Position numbers and translations under genes: made by a program | The notes under the pieces: generated by a model | Databases searched by the model: none | What the model was told of the DNA's origin: nothing | Seen by the model: only the letters and a program-made list of their open reading frames with translations | In this document: in pieces, positions 53,112 to 62,827 of the stretch | Layout of the letters: every line of letters starts with the position of its first letter | How positions within the stretch are numbered: the first letter of the stretch is position 1 | Source: Halobacteria archaeon HArc-gm2 | GTDB taxonomy: Archaea; Halobacteriota; Halobacteria; Halobacteriales; Haloarculaceae | DNA: 64,000 bases | Assembly: GCA_025517465.1 (NCBI GenBank) | Contig: JAOPKE010000010.1 | Coordinates: 62,001 to 126,000, forward strand | Reading direction: 5' to 3'

Positions 53112-55697
53112 GTGCCTATTCAGCGCGCGAAGCCTGTGGAAACACTCTACGACGAGGTCGCGGGGTACGACCTTGTCCTGACGCCCGACGCGCCGCTGGC
53201 GAGTGCGATCAATCGCCGACTGGACGTCCCGCACTTCGGGACGTTCGCGACGACGCCACGCCGGCTCGCGGCCGGTCGCAAGGAGCGAGCCGAGGACCGG
53301 AGTGCGTTCCTCGAAGTCGTCGACCGGACCGACCACGACTGGAAGTCCATCAGCTACGCCGTCGGGAACACGCTCCAGTGCTGGGAACACCAGGGCTCCA
53401 TCGAGTCGATCCTAAAGTACGACGCGTACGTCGACGACGCCACCGAGGCAGTCGTCGAGATAATGGCCGACCTGCGGTCGACGTCGAGGCGGCTCACCGA
53501 GTACTCTATCGAGGCGGAGTCGGTCGCCGTCGTCGGCGAGGACCAGCTCACCGAACTCGAACGGTCGATCCTCCCGGACGAGTACGACCAGTTCGACCTG
53601 TTCACCGACGAGCGCTTCGCGTACCCCTCGTTCAATATCTTCGAGTCCTCGGCGGACATCGTCGACGCCATCCTCGACACGGTCGACGCCGAGACGGCCG
53701 GCGACGTCGCGGTCGTCCTGGATAGCAACAGTCGCTACTCCTCGCTCGTCGAGTCGGCGTTCGAGGCGGCCGACGTCCCGTACTACGGCGGGCCGGGGTT
53801 CGTCGACGACCCCCATCACCGGTCCCTGCTCAGTCTCTGCCGGACGGCGTTCCGGGGGGCGGAGACGCTCGTCTCCGACGTCGAGCCGGTCCTCACGCAG
53901 CTGGGCGTCGACGTCGCCGTCGACCACGACGACAAGCGACTCCACGCGCTGGACGTGCCGGAGACCGAGTGGATCCGGGCGTTCTGTTCGACGCTGGAAT
54001 CCCGAACGTTCGACGAGGCGCTCGCCGCGTACGAGTCCGAGACGGGCGCGTCGCTAGACCTGTTCCGCGACGAACTCGCCCGGCTCGGCCTCGCCGAGAC
54101 CCGGATAGACGAACGTCGCCTCGACGAACTGGCCTACTACCTCCAGGCCTACGAGGTGCCCGTCGACCGGGCGAACGAGGGAGTCCTGCTCGCCGACGCC
54201 AGGTCGTCGGGCTACGTCGACCGCCCCGTCATCTTCCACGTCGGCCTCGACGAGGGGTGGACCCACACCGCGCCCAAGCGGCCCTGGGTCGACACGGAGA
54301 CGCAGTTCCAGCGGTACATCCAGCAGTTCCAGTTGCTCCTCCAGAGCGGCGTCGAGCAGTACTACCTCGTCCAGGACACGGCGGGCGGTCAGCCCGTCAC
54401 GCCGTGTCTCTACTTCGGCGAACTCCTCGACGAGGAGTACGAGCGATTCAGCGACCTCCAGTCAGTGTCCCACACCCGGACCTTCGACGACGTCGGAAAG
54501 GGATTCGAGAAGGAGCCGATGGACGTCGACGTCGAGCCCGTCCGGAACGTCAGCAACTCGAGTCTCACCACCTACGTCAACTGTCCACGGGACTACTTCT
54601 TCGACCGGCTCGTCGACGGCCCGGACAAGGATTATTTCAAGGAGGGCAATCTCTTCCACGACTTCGCGGAGTTCTACGTCACCCACCCCGAGGTCGTCGA
54701 CGACGCCGCTCTCGACGAGGTCGTCGAGCTCATGCTGGCGGAGGCGACGCCGTACTTCGCGAGGAGCAACCAGCCGCTCCGCGAGCGGACGTACCGGATC
54801 GGCCTGGAGACCATCGTCGAGTACCTCGACGACCAGCGGCCGTTCGCGGACGACTTCCTCACCCCCTCCTCGGGCTGGGGCGAGAACGTCTTCGCGGAGT
54901 ACTTCGACAGGCCCGTCGACTCACCCATCACCGAGCGGTGGTTCGAGAACGCCGACCTCGGGATGAAGGGAAAGATCGACCTCGTCAGCGACCCGACACA
55001 CCTGCTGGATTTCAAGAGCGGCTCGAAGAAGTCCCGGCGAGACGTGGTCACGAACGCAGCCGTCGACCCGCCCGGGGACACGCCGGACTTCCAGGCGGCG
55101 ATGTACCTCTGTCACTACCGGACGGAGCGGCCGGACGAGCCCCTGGAGTTCACGTTCTTCCACTTCCTGGCAACGCTGGACGACGTCGTCACGGGCGACC
55201 ACGACGTCGCCGACACGCTCACGACGGTCTCGTACTACCCGTGGACGTTCGACGAGCACGTGGGTACCAGAGACGCGTTCGACGTCCTCCTCGACGGCTA
55301 CAACGACTGCGTGGCGACGTTCGAGGACCTGGGCTTCGAGGCCTACGCCGCGATCATGGGACGACTGTCGTTCCCCGAGACGACCGAGAAGGACGAACTC
55401 CGGGACTCCTCTTTCGCGACGGAGTTCACGAACGCCGTGATGGAGCGGACCAGCGACTCGGTCGACGCCGAGAAAGGCTGCGACCAGGCCATCCGCGCAC
55501 TCAACAGCCACCGACAGAAGACGTTCTTCGAGGAGGATCTGGACGCCCTGGAGGACTTCGTCGCGGGACGCATCGAAGAGCTGAATCGGCACCGCGCCGG
55601 CGAGGAACGGTTCCCGATCGAGGGTCCTGGCGGCGAGCCGAACTACAGGCGAGTCGACCATCGCGACTGCATCCTGGAGGGAGCCAGCGATGAGTGA
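53112..55697 (+). CDS. AddB-like PD-(D/E)XK nuclease
   Basis: About 861 residues, GTG start at 53112 (an upstream TTG at 53106 is possible). An N-terminal helicase-like, non-catalytic region (LVLTPDAPLASAINRRL) resembles AddB's. The nuclease core near 616-637 reads GMKGKIDLVSDPTHLLDFKSG (K-x-D...DxK). Its 3' end overlaps the next gene by 8 bases. Likely partner of the RecB-like protein in double-strand break processing. Confidence 0.85.
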   Translation: MPIQRAKPVETLYDEVAGYDLVLTPDAPLASAINRRLDVPHFGTFATTPRRLAAGRKERAEDRSAFLEVVDRTDHDWKSISYAVGNTLQCWEHQGSIESILKYDAYVDDATEAVVEIMADLRSTSRRLTEYSIEAESVAVVGEDQLTELERSILPDEYDQFDLFTDERFAYPSFNIFESSADIVDAILDTVDAETAGDVAVVLDSNSRYSSLVESAFEAADVPYYGGPGFVDDPHHRSLLSLCRTAFRGAETLVSDVEPVLTQLGVDVAVDHDDKRLHALDVPETEWIRAFCSTLESRTFDEALAAYESETGASLDLFRDELARLGLAETRIDERRLDELAYYLQAYEVPVDRANEGVLLADARSSGYVDRPVIFHVGLDEGWTHTAPKRPWVDTETQFQRYIQQFQLLLQSGVEQYYLVQDTAGGQPVTPCLYFGELLDEEYERFSDLQSVSHTRTFDDVGKGFEKEPMDVDVEPVRNVSNSSLTTYVNCPRDYFFDRLVDGPDKDYFKEGNLFHDFAEFYVTHPEVVDDAALDEVVELMLAEATPYFARSNQPLRERTYRIGLETIVEYLDDQRPFADDFLTPSSGWGENVFAEYFDRPVDSPITERWFENADLGMKGKIDLVSDPTHLLDFKSGSKKSRRDVVTNAAVDPPGDTPDFQAAMYLCHYRTERPDEPLEFTFFHFLATLDDVVTGDHDVADTLTTVSYYPWTFDEHVGTRDAFDVLLDGYNDCVATFEDLGFEAYAAIMGRLSFPETTEKDELRDSSFATEFTNAVMERTSDSVDAEKGCDQAIRALNSHRQKTFFEEDLDALEDFVAGRIEELNRHRAGEERFPIEGPGGEPNYRRVDHRDCILEGASDE

Positions 55698-58647
55698 TCC
55701 AGCGGTGAGCGACCCAGAAGCGAGTGAATCAGCAGAAAGTGAATCGGCCGAGAGTGAATCGGCCGAAAGTGCGCCGACGCCGAACGCGCAACAGCGCGAA
55801 CTCATCGAGAACACCGAAGGCATCTACGTCGTCGACGCTGGCGCGGGGACGGGCAAGACGTTCGCCGTCACGCGACGCTACGCCAGCATCGTCGACCAGC
55901 CCGACGTCGAGCCGGAGGACGTCCTCCTCGTGACGTTCACCCGGAGCGCCGCGACGGAGATGAAAGAGCGCATCGTCGACCACTCGTCGTACTCCCTTCG
56001 AGAGCTGGCCGACGCGTCGATCCAGACGTTCCACTCGCACTGTCTCGACCTCCTGGAGGAACACGGCTATCGCGCCCCGACCCACCTCGGCATCGACGAC
56101 CGCATCACCGGGTCGACCCGCGTCGTCGAGGACGAACTGGTCGAGGCGGAACTGTTCCGCGAGTTCCTCGACGGGTTCCAGGACGACCACCCCGAGTACG
56201 CGGACTTCTTCCGGGCGCTCTCGGACAGGAGCGACCTGCTCGACGTCGTCACGGAACTCGCGTCCAAGGGCGTCTTCCCCACGGCAGAGGGCTGGTACCG
56301 CGACGGCGAGTCGTTCGTCGATGGGGACTTCGAGGCGTTCAAAGCCCTGTTCGACGAGGTGAACGAGCCCCGCAACGGCGGGAGCAAGCAGTCGGTCCTC
56401 CGGTCGAAGCTGAACGGGTACGGGCGAAACAGGACCTACCTCCCGGACGCGCCGGAGAAGGGGGCGCTACGCGGCGACGGGACGAAACAGGCCCCGGACG
56501 AGACGGCAAAACGGGCCTTCGACGAGGACCGCGAGGACCTGAAGGAATTCGTCCACGACGTCTACTTCGCCTACCTCGAGTTCGCCCTCTCCCGGAGCTA
56601 TCTCACCTTCGGGTTCCTCCAGCTGTTCGCGTTCGTCCTGCTCTGCGAGAACGAGTCACTCCGCGAGCGCGTCGGCTTCGAGTACGTGATGGTCGACGAG
56701 TTCCAGGACACCAGCGAGATTCAGTTCAAGCTCGCGCTCCTGCTCGCCGGCACGGACAACCTCTGTGCCGTCGGCGACTGGAAGCAGAGCATCTACTCGT
56801 TCCAGTACGCCGACGTCGAGAACATCCGCTCCTTCGAGGACCGGATCGGCCGGTTCGCGACCGACCTGAACGACGACCAGGAACGCGTCGCCTTCCCCGT
56901 CGACGACGTCGAGACCATCGAGCTGGAGGAGAACTACCGCTCGACGCAGTCGATTCTCGACTTCTCCGAGGAGACGCTCGTCACGCCCGCGTCGGGTAAG
57001 GAGAACGTCGACGACGAGGTTCTCGACGACGTCGTGTCGCTCTCCTCGAACGCGTCGTTCGACGACACCACCATCGAGGGGATCCATCACCCGGACCAGC
57101 ACGAGGCCGTCCTCACGAAGGTACAGTCTATCGTCGGGAACGACGACTACGCCGTCGAGGACGAGGACGGCGACCCCAGACCCCCGGAGTTCGGCGACGT
57201 CGCCGTCCTCACACGGACGAGAGACTTCGGCCGTGAACTCCTCTCGGTGGCCGACGACTACGACTTCCCGATGGCCTACGACGGCGGGGTCGAACTTTTT
57301 CGAACTGATCAGGCGAAACTCCTGCTCGCCTGGCTTCGCATCCTCGAGTTCGACGCCGACCGCGGGTGGGCCGTCGTCCTGGAGGAGGCGGGCTACACCC
57401 TCGACGAGGTAGCTCACGTCCTCGACACCGGCAACTATCCGTCGAACATGGTCGCCTTCCGCGAGCGGCTCGACGCGATGGGAGCCGTCGGCGCCGTCGC
57501 CAGGCGCGTCTTCGACAGGTACGGGTTCACCGGCGAGTACGCCGACGTCATCCTGCACACGATCCAGTCGCTCCACGACACCTCGACGCTGACGCGCGGC
57601 GACCTCGTCCGGCTCGTCGAGCGCGGCATCGAGAACGGGGCCACGCACGACGTCGTCACCAGCGCCGGCGTCGACTCCGTGACGGTCCAGACCATCCACT
57701 CGGCGAAGGGGCTGGAGTACCCCATCGTCGTCCTCGCGAACATGAACGCCGGGAAGTTCCCGCCGAACGTCGGCGGGTCGAGCGTCGTCCAGTACGAGGA
57801 ACCGGTCGGCCTGCGGCAACGGAAGCTGTACGCCGACGTCGAGGAACACGCCCACCCGCACGTCTACGACAACTGGACCCACGACGTCCTTCGACACTGT
57901 CTGCAGGACGACAACGACGAGGAGCGGCGCCTGCTCTACGTCGCGGTGACGCGCGCCGAGAGCCACGTCGTCTTCGCCGGCGGCGAGGACCCCAACACCT
58001 TCTACGAGGAACTCCCCTTCGAGGGAACGCTCCTCGACCCGGCCGTCGAACCGGTCGACCGGCGCGAGACGGTCCAGACCCAGCTCCCGTTCTCGGTCGT
58101 CACGCCGGAGGGGCCGACCGGACACACGCCCCATACGCTGATGGACGACGCGGTGTTCGAGGACGCGGACGTCAAACCCGAAACGGCGGAGTCGATGGAG
58201 TTCCGCGGCCGTGACTTCGGCTCCCGCGTCCACGACTTCGCGGAGGCCTACGCGCTCGGCGAGGACGTCTCGCCGACCACCGACGGCCACGACGACCAGC
58301 GCAACGTGAAGGCATTCATCGACGGACTGGTCGGGGAACTCCACGTCGAAGAGCGGGCAGTCCTTCCCCTGACGGTCGACGGCGAACAGGTGACCGTCTC
58401 CGGCATCGTCGACCTGGTCCACGAGACGGCGGACCGCATCGAGATTATCGACTACAAGACCGACCAGAGCCGACGCGCCGAGTCGGAGTACCAGAAACAG
58501 CTGAGCGTCTACTACCACGTCATCAGCGAGTGCTTCCCCGGGAAGGAAGTCGAGGCGAGCCTCTTCTACACGGCGACGAACGAACGCCGTACTATCGAGC
58601 CGCTCTCGCTTGCTGAACTCGAAGACGTCGTCCGCGCTTCGTCGTAG
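55690..58647 (+). CDS. AddA/RecB-like helicase-nuclease
   Basis: 985 residues. SF1A motor: motif I AGAGTGKTFAVTRR near 53, DEFQDTSEIQ near 336, KQSIYSFQYAD, HSAKGLEYPIVVLAN near 671, AVTRAESH near 752. C-terminal nuclease IVDLVHETADRIEIIDYKTDQ near 905-925 (D...DYK). The N-terminal 30 residues contain short ESAESESAESE repeats before the motor, perhaps a linker. Forms an AddAB-type complex with the upstream gene for DNA end resection. Confidence 0.9.
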   Translation: MSDPAVSDPEASESAESESAESESAESAPTPNAQQRELIENTEGIYVVDAGAGTGKTFAVTRRYASIVDQPDVEPEDVLLVTFTRSAATEMKERIVDHSSYSLRELADASIQTFHSHCLDLLEEHGYRAPTHLGIDDRITGSTRVVEDELVEAELFREFLDGFQDDHPEYADFFRALSDRSDLLDVVTELASKGVFPTAEGWYRDGESFVDGDFEAFKALFDEVNEPRNGGSKQSVLRSKLNGYGRNRTYLPDAPEKGALRGDGTKQAPDETAKRAFDEDREDLKEFVHDVYFAYLEFALSRSYLTFGFLQLFAFVLLCENESLRERVGFEYVMVDEFQDTSEIQFKLALLLAGTDNLCAVGDWKQSIYSFQYADVENIRSFEDRIGRFATDLNDDQERVAFPVDDVETIELEENYRSTQSILDFSEETLVTPASGKENVDDEVLDDVVSLSSNASFDDTTIEGIHHPDQHEAVLTKVQSIVGNDDYAVEDEDGDPRPPEFGDVAVLTRTRDFGRELLSVADDYDFPMAYDGGVELFRTDQAKLLLAWLRILEFDADRGWAVVLEEAGYTLDEVAHVLDTGNYPSNMVAFRERLDAMGAVGAVARRVFDRYGFTGEYADVILHTIQSLHDTSTLTRGDLVRLVERGIENGATHDVVTSAGVDSVTVQTIHSAKGLEYPIVVLANMNAGKFPPNVGGSSVVQYEEPVGLRQRKLYADVEEHAHPHVYDNWTHDVLRHCLQDDNDEERRLLYVAVTRAESHVVFAGGEDPNTFYEELPFEGTLLDPAVEPVDRRETVQTQLPFSVVTPEGPTGHTPHTLMDDAVFEDADVKPETAESMEFRGRDFGSRVHDFAEAYALGEDVSPTTDGHDDQRNVKAFIDGLVGELHVEERAVLPLTVDGEQVTVSGIVDLVHETADRIEIIDYKTDQSRRAESEYQKQLSVYYHVISECFPGKEVEASLFYTATNERRTIEPLSLAELEDVVRASS

Positions 58648-58825
58648 TCGGCAGCGGCTCTCTGTCTTTCACAGCCAACCACGATTCCCGGATTGCTTTC
58701 CACGAACTGACCCTCAAATCGCGTCTTCTCAGATGGTTCAGTAGCTAGCTGCTGTTTCATCGAGCACTCTCTCGCCGGAAAGCAGACGACCGACGGCGAT
58801 GGTGACTCTACCAACAGAACTATAG

Positions 58826-58845
58826 CGTTGGTATTCGAACCAACG
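58826..58845. promoter_or_regulatory. Operator-like perfect inverted repeat
   Basis: CGTTGGT-attcga-ACCAACG, 7-bp arms, 15 bases upstream of the ATG of the HTH gene, overlapping or following a TATA-like actatagc. Position suggests autoregulation by the adjacent regulator. Confidence 0.6.
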
Positions 58846-58859
58846 AGTAATGAAATCCA

Positions 58860-59264
58860 ATGACACGAACACTCGTCGTCACTGTCGAATCCGACGAAGC
58901 GTTCGATGACGAAGTCCGCTCGGCGATCGAGCGATTACAGGACGGAGAAACAGTCGACTCCACGCATACGGTCTCCGTTCCGAGCGAGGAACTCCTCGCG
59001 GAGGCGCTCACGGCGACCACACTGGCGCTCCTCAGAGCCCTCTCGACGCACGAGCCGGCGAGTATCCGCGAGACGGCGCGGCTCGTCGAACGGGACGTCA
59101 AGAACGTCCACGACGAACTGACTCGCCTCGAAGCGATGGGTATCATCCGGTTCGAGGAAGTCGGCCAGGCGAAGCAGCCGATCTTTCCGTTCGACGAGCT
59201 GCTCGTGAACGTTCCGTTCCCCCACTCGCCCCAGGACGACGACCACCACACAACGACGTCGTAG
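58860..59264 (+). CDS. Winged-helix regulator of the HVO_A0114 type
   Basis: 134 residues. TRTLVVTVESDEAFDDEVRSAIERLQDGE opening followed by a winged-helix (LLRALSTHEPASIRETARLVERDVKNVHDELTRLEAMGIIRF) is the haloarchaeal HVO_A0114 family, thought to be antitoxin/regulators often paired with TumE-like toxins. No toxin gene adjoins, though the upstream inverted repeat suggests autoregulation. Confidence 0.8.
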   Translation: MTRTLVVTVESDEAFDDEVRSAIERLQDGETVDSTHTVSVPSEELLAEALTATTLALLRALSTHEPASIRETARLVERDVKNVHDELTRLEAMGIIRFEEVGQAKQPIFPFDELLVNVPFPHSPQDDDHHTTTS

Positions 59265-59371
59265 GCTCCCGGAAGTTGCGTACCCACTCCTCGCTACGAC
59301 CACCCCCTTCTCGGACAAACACCCCCTTCCGGCGACCTCAGATTTAACCGGTCGGTGCGCAATCCGAAACC

Positions 59372-61717
59372 ATGCCCCCTGCCTTCGACCCCCAGACCAC
59401 GACGTGGTACGACGCGCCGGCCACGGAGTGGCTGGAAGCGCTGCCCGTCGGTAACGGTCGCCTCGGCGCGATGGCCTTCGGCGACCCTCGCGTCGACCGG
59501 GTCCAGTTCAACGCCGACACGCTGTGGGCGGGCGGGCACGAGGACCGGACGAACCCGGTCGCACGGGAGCACCTCGAAGCGGTCCGGCAGTTACTCTTCG
59601 ACGGTGAGGTCGAACAGGCCCAGGCGCTCGCCGACGAGAAACTGCTGGGCGACCCCGTCCGGCTGCGGCCCTACCAGCCCTTCGGCGACCTGGCGCTGGC
59701 CGTGGGCCACGACGACGTCACCGACTACCGGCGCGAACTCGACCTGTCGGCGGGCCTCGTGCGCGTCCGGTACGACCACGAGGGGACGACCTACACGCGC
59801 GAGTACTTCGCCTCGGCACCGGACGACGCCATCGTGGTCCGACTTGCTGCAGACGGTCCCGACGATGTGGACGTGACGGTTGGCCTCCATCGCGAGCGCG
59901 GTGCGCGAGCGGGCGCCCGGGACGACGCGCTCGTCCTCCGGGGTTCGGTCATCGATATGCCGGCCGAGGAACGCGGCGAGGGCGGCTGGGGGATGCGCTT
60001 CGAGGCGCAGGCGCGCGTGGACGCGCCTGCCGGGGCGGTCGAACGGGTAACTGGTGCCGACGCACCGGGCGCGTCGGAGGCGGGCCTCGCGGTCACGGGC
60101 GCCGACGGCGTGACGATCACGCTGACCGGCTTCACGAGCCACGAGACGGCGGACCCGAGCGGGGCCTGCGAGGACGTGCTGGACACCCTCGCGGGCCGGC
60201 CCTCCGACGACCTGCGGCGGGCTCACGTCGCCGACCACCGCTCACTGTTCGACCGCGTGGAACTGGATCTCGGCGACCCGGTCGACCGGCCGACGGACGA
60301 GCGCCTCGCCCGGGTGGCCGACGGGGCCGAGGACCCGCACCTCGCGGCGCTGTACGCCCAGTTCGGGCGCTACCTCCTGCTGGCGAGTTCCCGGCCCGGC
60401 TCCGAGCCCGCAAATCTCCAGGGCGTCTGGAACGAGGAGTTCGACCCCCCGTGGAACAGCGGGTACACGCTAAACGTCAACCTGGAGATGAACTACTGGC
60501 CGGCGTTGCAGGCGAACCTCGCGGAGTGTGCGACCCCGCTGTACGACTTCGTGGACGACTTGCGCGGGCCCGGGGGGCGCGTCGCACAGGCGCACTACGG
60601 CTGTGACGGCGTCGCCGTCCACCACAACTCGGATCTCTGGCGGAACGCGGCGCCCGTCGACGGCGCACAGTGGGGGCTCTGGCCGATGGGCGCGGCGTGG
60701 CTCTCCCGGCTGGTGTGGGACCACTACGCCTTCACGCGCGACGAGGCGTTCCTCCGCGAGACGGCCTACCCCATCCTGCGGGACGCGGCGGCGTTCCTCC
60801 TGGATTTCCTCGTCGAACACCCCGACGAAGACTGGCTGGTGACCGCGCCCTCCATCTCGCCCGAGAACACCTACGTCACCGACGACGGGCAGGAAGCCAC
60901 CGTCACGTACGCGCCGACCATGGACGTCCAGCTCGCTCGCGACTGCTTCGAGCACTGCGTCGCCGCCGCGGCGGTCCTGGATATCAGGGACGACTTCCAC
61001 GAGCGACTGATCGCCGCCGCCGATCGTCTCCCTCCGATGCAGGTGGGCGAACACGGCCAGTTACAGGAGTGGATCGAGGACTACGACGAGGCCGACCCGG
61101 GCCACCGTCACATCTCCCACCTCTACGGCGCGCACCCCAGCGACCAGATTACGCCGCGGGAGACGCCGGAACTCGCCGACGCGGTCCGGACGTCGCTGGA
61201 ACGACGACTCGAACACGGCGGGGGCCACACCGGCTGGAGTGCCGCGTGGCTGGTCAACCAGTTCGCCCGTCTGGAAGACGGCGAGCGGGCCCACGAGTGG
61301 ATCGAGACGTTACTCACCCAGTCGACGGCGCCGAACCTGTTCGACCTCCACCCGCCGTTCCAGATCGACGGGAACTTCGGCGCCACGGCGGGCGTCGTCG
61401 AGATGCTGCTGGGGAGTCACGCGGACGAGATCCGCCTCCTGCCGGCGCTCCCCGACGCGTGGGCCGAGGGGTCGGTCTCGGGACTGCGCGCCCGGGGTGA
61501 TTTCGAGGTCGACGTCGAGTGGTCGGACGGGCGCCTGGACGGCGCGACCGTCCGGTCGGGATCCGGCGAGACCTGTCGCATCCGGGCGACGCCCGACCTC
61601 GCGGTCGAATCGGCCGACGGCGGTCCGGTCGACGCACGCCGCGACGACGGCGTGCTGGTCTTCGAGACGCGGGCGGGTGAGAACTACTGTGTGACTCCGG
61701 TTTCGGACTCCAGTTGA
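59372..61717 (+). CDS. Glycoside hydrolase family 95 (alpha-L-fucosidase or related)
   Basis: 781 residues, no signal peptide. The start [28 protein letters not shown], the [21 protein letters not shown] segment near 362-390 and [16 protein letters not shown] near 650-665 are GH95 hallmarks. Family members hydrolyse 1,2-alpha-L-fucosides or galactosides; specificity cannot be told. Near a GH43 gene, suggesting polysaccharide use. Confidence 0.92.
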   Translation: MPPAFDPQTTTWYDAPATEWLEALPVGNGRLGAMAFGDPRVDRVQFNADTLWAGGHEDRTNPVAREHLEAVRQLLFDGEVEQAQALADEKLLGDPVRLRPYQPFGDLALAVGHDDVTDYRRELDLSAGLVRVRYDHEGTTYTREYFASAPDDAIVVRLAADGPDDVDVTVGLHRERGARAGARDDALVLRGSVIDMPAEERGEGGWGMRFEAQARVDAPAGAVERVTGADAPGASEAGLAVTGADGVTITLTGFTSHETADPSGACEDVLDTLAGRPSDDLRRAHVADHRSLFDRVELDLGDPVDRPTDERLARVADGAEDPHLAALYAQFGRYLLLASSRPGSEPANLQGVWNEEFDPPWNSGYTLNVNLEMNYWPALQANLAECATPLYDFVDDLRGPGGRVAQAHYGCDGVAVHHNSDLWRNAAPVDGAQWGLWPMGAAWLSRLVWDHYAFTRDEAFLRETAYPILRDAAAFLLDFLVEHPDEDWLVTAPSISPENTYVTDDGQEATVTYAPTMDVQLARDCFEHCVAAAAVLDIRDDFHERLIAAADRLPPMQVGEHGQLQEWIEDYDEADPGHRHISHLYGAHPSDQITPRETPELADAVRTSLERRLEHGGGHTGWSAAWLVNQFARLEDGERAHEWIETLLTQSTAPNLFDLHPPFQIDGNFGATAGVVEMLLGSHADEIRLLPALPDAWAEGSVSGLRARGDFEVDVEWSDGRLDGATVRSGSGETCRIRATPDLAVESADGGPVDARRDDGVLVFETRAGENYCVTPVSDSS

Positions 61718-61761
61718 ACGCTGACGAGGACTCCGCTCGCCGACTCCGGAACGGGAACCTC

Positions 61762-62637
61762 TCAGACCGTCGTGATGAACGCCCGGAGTTCCTCGGTCGC
61801 ACGCTCGCGCTCGTCCCAGAACACGCAGTGGCCGGCGTCGTCCACGTGTACGATTTGGCCGTCCTGGAGGTACGCGGCTATCTCTCGTTCGCGCTCGCGT
61901 TCCGGTTCGTCCGCGTCGGCTTTCACGATCAGCGTCGGCGCCTCGACGTCGCCGTACCGCTCGGTCGGGTCGACCAGGTCGGTCTCGAACACGCGGGCGA
62001 TTTCGGGTCGGAGCCGGCGCCGAGCTTCGGCCACCCGCCGCGCGAGGTCGGGCTGTCCGCGCTCGGCGAGGTCACGGAACATCGTGTCTGCCTCGAGGAG
62101 TTCCTCGACGCTGGCGTCCTGCCACGCCGCGACCTGCGCCTCGATATCGTCGCCCGGTCCGTCCTCGCCGTCGCCCGGTCCGCCCTCACCATCGTCGCCC
62201 GGTCCGTCGTCGATAACGTCGTTGACTCCCTCGACAGGCCAGACGGGGTCTTCGAGGACGACCGCTCGCGGCCGCTCCGTGCGGCGGGCCGCGGCCTCTG
62301 CGACCGTATCGGCGCCCATGGAGTGGCCGAACAGGATCGGGTCCTCGATCGCGAGCGCGTCGAGCAGACCGAGCAGGTCCGTCGCCCGGTCGGGCGCGCC
62401 GTACGCCTCGTCGGGGGCGTCGGAACGACCGTGTCCGCGAGCGTCGTACAGCACGACGTCGAACTCGTCGCCGAGTTCGCGGGCGAGGTCGAGCCGACAG
62501 TACCCGTCGTCGGTGAAGCCGTGGGAGACGACGAACGTCGGCCCCGAGCCGTCGGTGCGGCAGTAGTGCAACTCGATGCCGTTCGTCTCGACGAAACCGC
62601 GCTCCCACTGGTCCGGGACCTGCGTTCGGTCACTCAT
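61762..62637 (-). CDS. Alpha/beta hydrolase
   Basis: 291 residues. Nucleophile elbow GHSMGAD near 100, HG oxyanion region (VSHGFTDDGY near 36) and catalytic His in DAGHCVFWDE near 270. The lid region (about 139-165) has an unusual Gly/Asp/Pro-rich insertion (DGPGDDGEGG type repeats). Substrate unknown; the fold is close to haloperoxidase/epoxide-hydrolase-like esterases. No signal peptide. Confidence 0.85.
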   Translation of the reverse strand: MSDRTQVPDQWERGFVETNGIELHYCRTDGSGPTFVVSHGFTDDGYCRLDLARELGDEFDVVLYDARGHGRSDAPDEAYGAPDRATDLLGLLDALAIEDPILFGHSMGADTVAEAAARRTERPRAVVLEDPVWPVEGVNDVIDDGPGDDGEGGPGDGEDGPGDDIEAQVAAWQDASVEELLEADTMFRDLAERGQPDLARRVAEARRRLRPEIARVFETDLVDPTERYGDVEAPTLIVKADADEPEREREREIAAYLQDGQIVHVDDAGHCVFWDERERATEELRAFITTV

Positions 62638-62745
62638 CGATTAGAATCTCCCGGCCAGGGTGGAAAAATTAACTGGGGCTGTCGAGCCGTGCGGAGACGC
62701 GCGAGTGCCTGGTTCGCAGGTGCGCCAACCGGACCCCGCCGTTTC

Positions 62746-62827
62746 ATAGTGGTGGTTGTAACTTTTTACCGGCGTTCGCCGGTACCGGCCACGACGAACG
62801 CCGGTAAGTGCTTACAACCACCACTAT
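62746..62827. repeat. 82-bp inverted repeat at the end of the GH43 gene
   Basis: ATAGTGGTGGTTGTAA at 62746-62761 pairs with TTACAACCACCACTAT at 62812-62827, and TTACCGGCGTTCG with CGAACGCCGGTAA inside. The arms are nearly 40 bp in total. The right arm abuts the GH43 stop codon. It may act as a terminator or be a MITE-like element. Confidence 0.65.
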
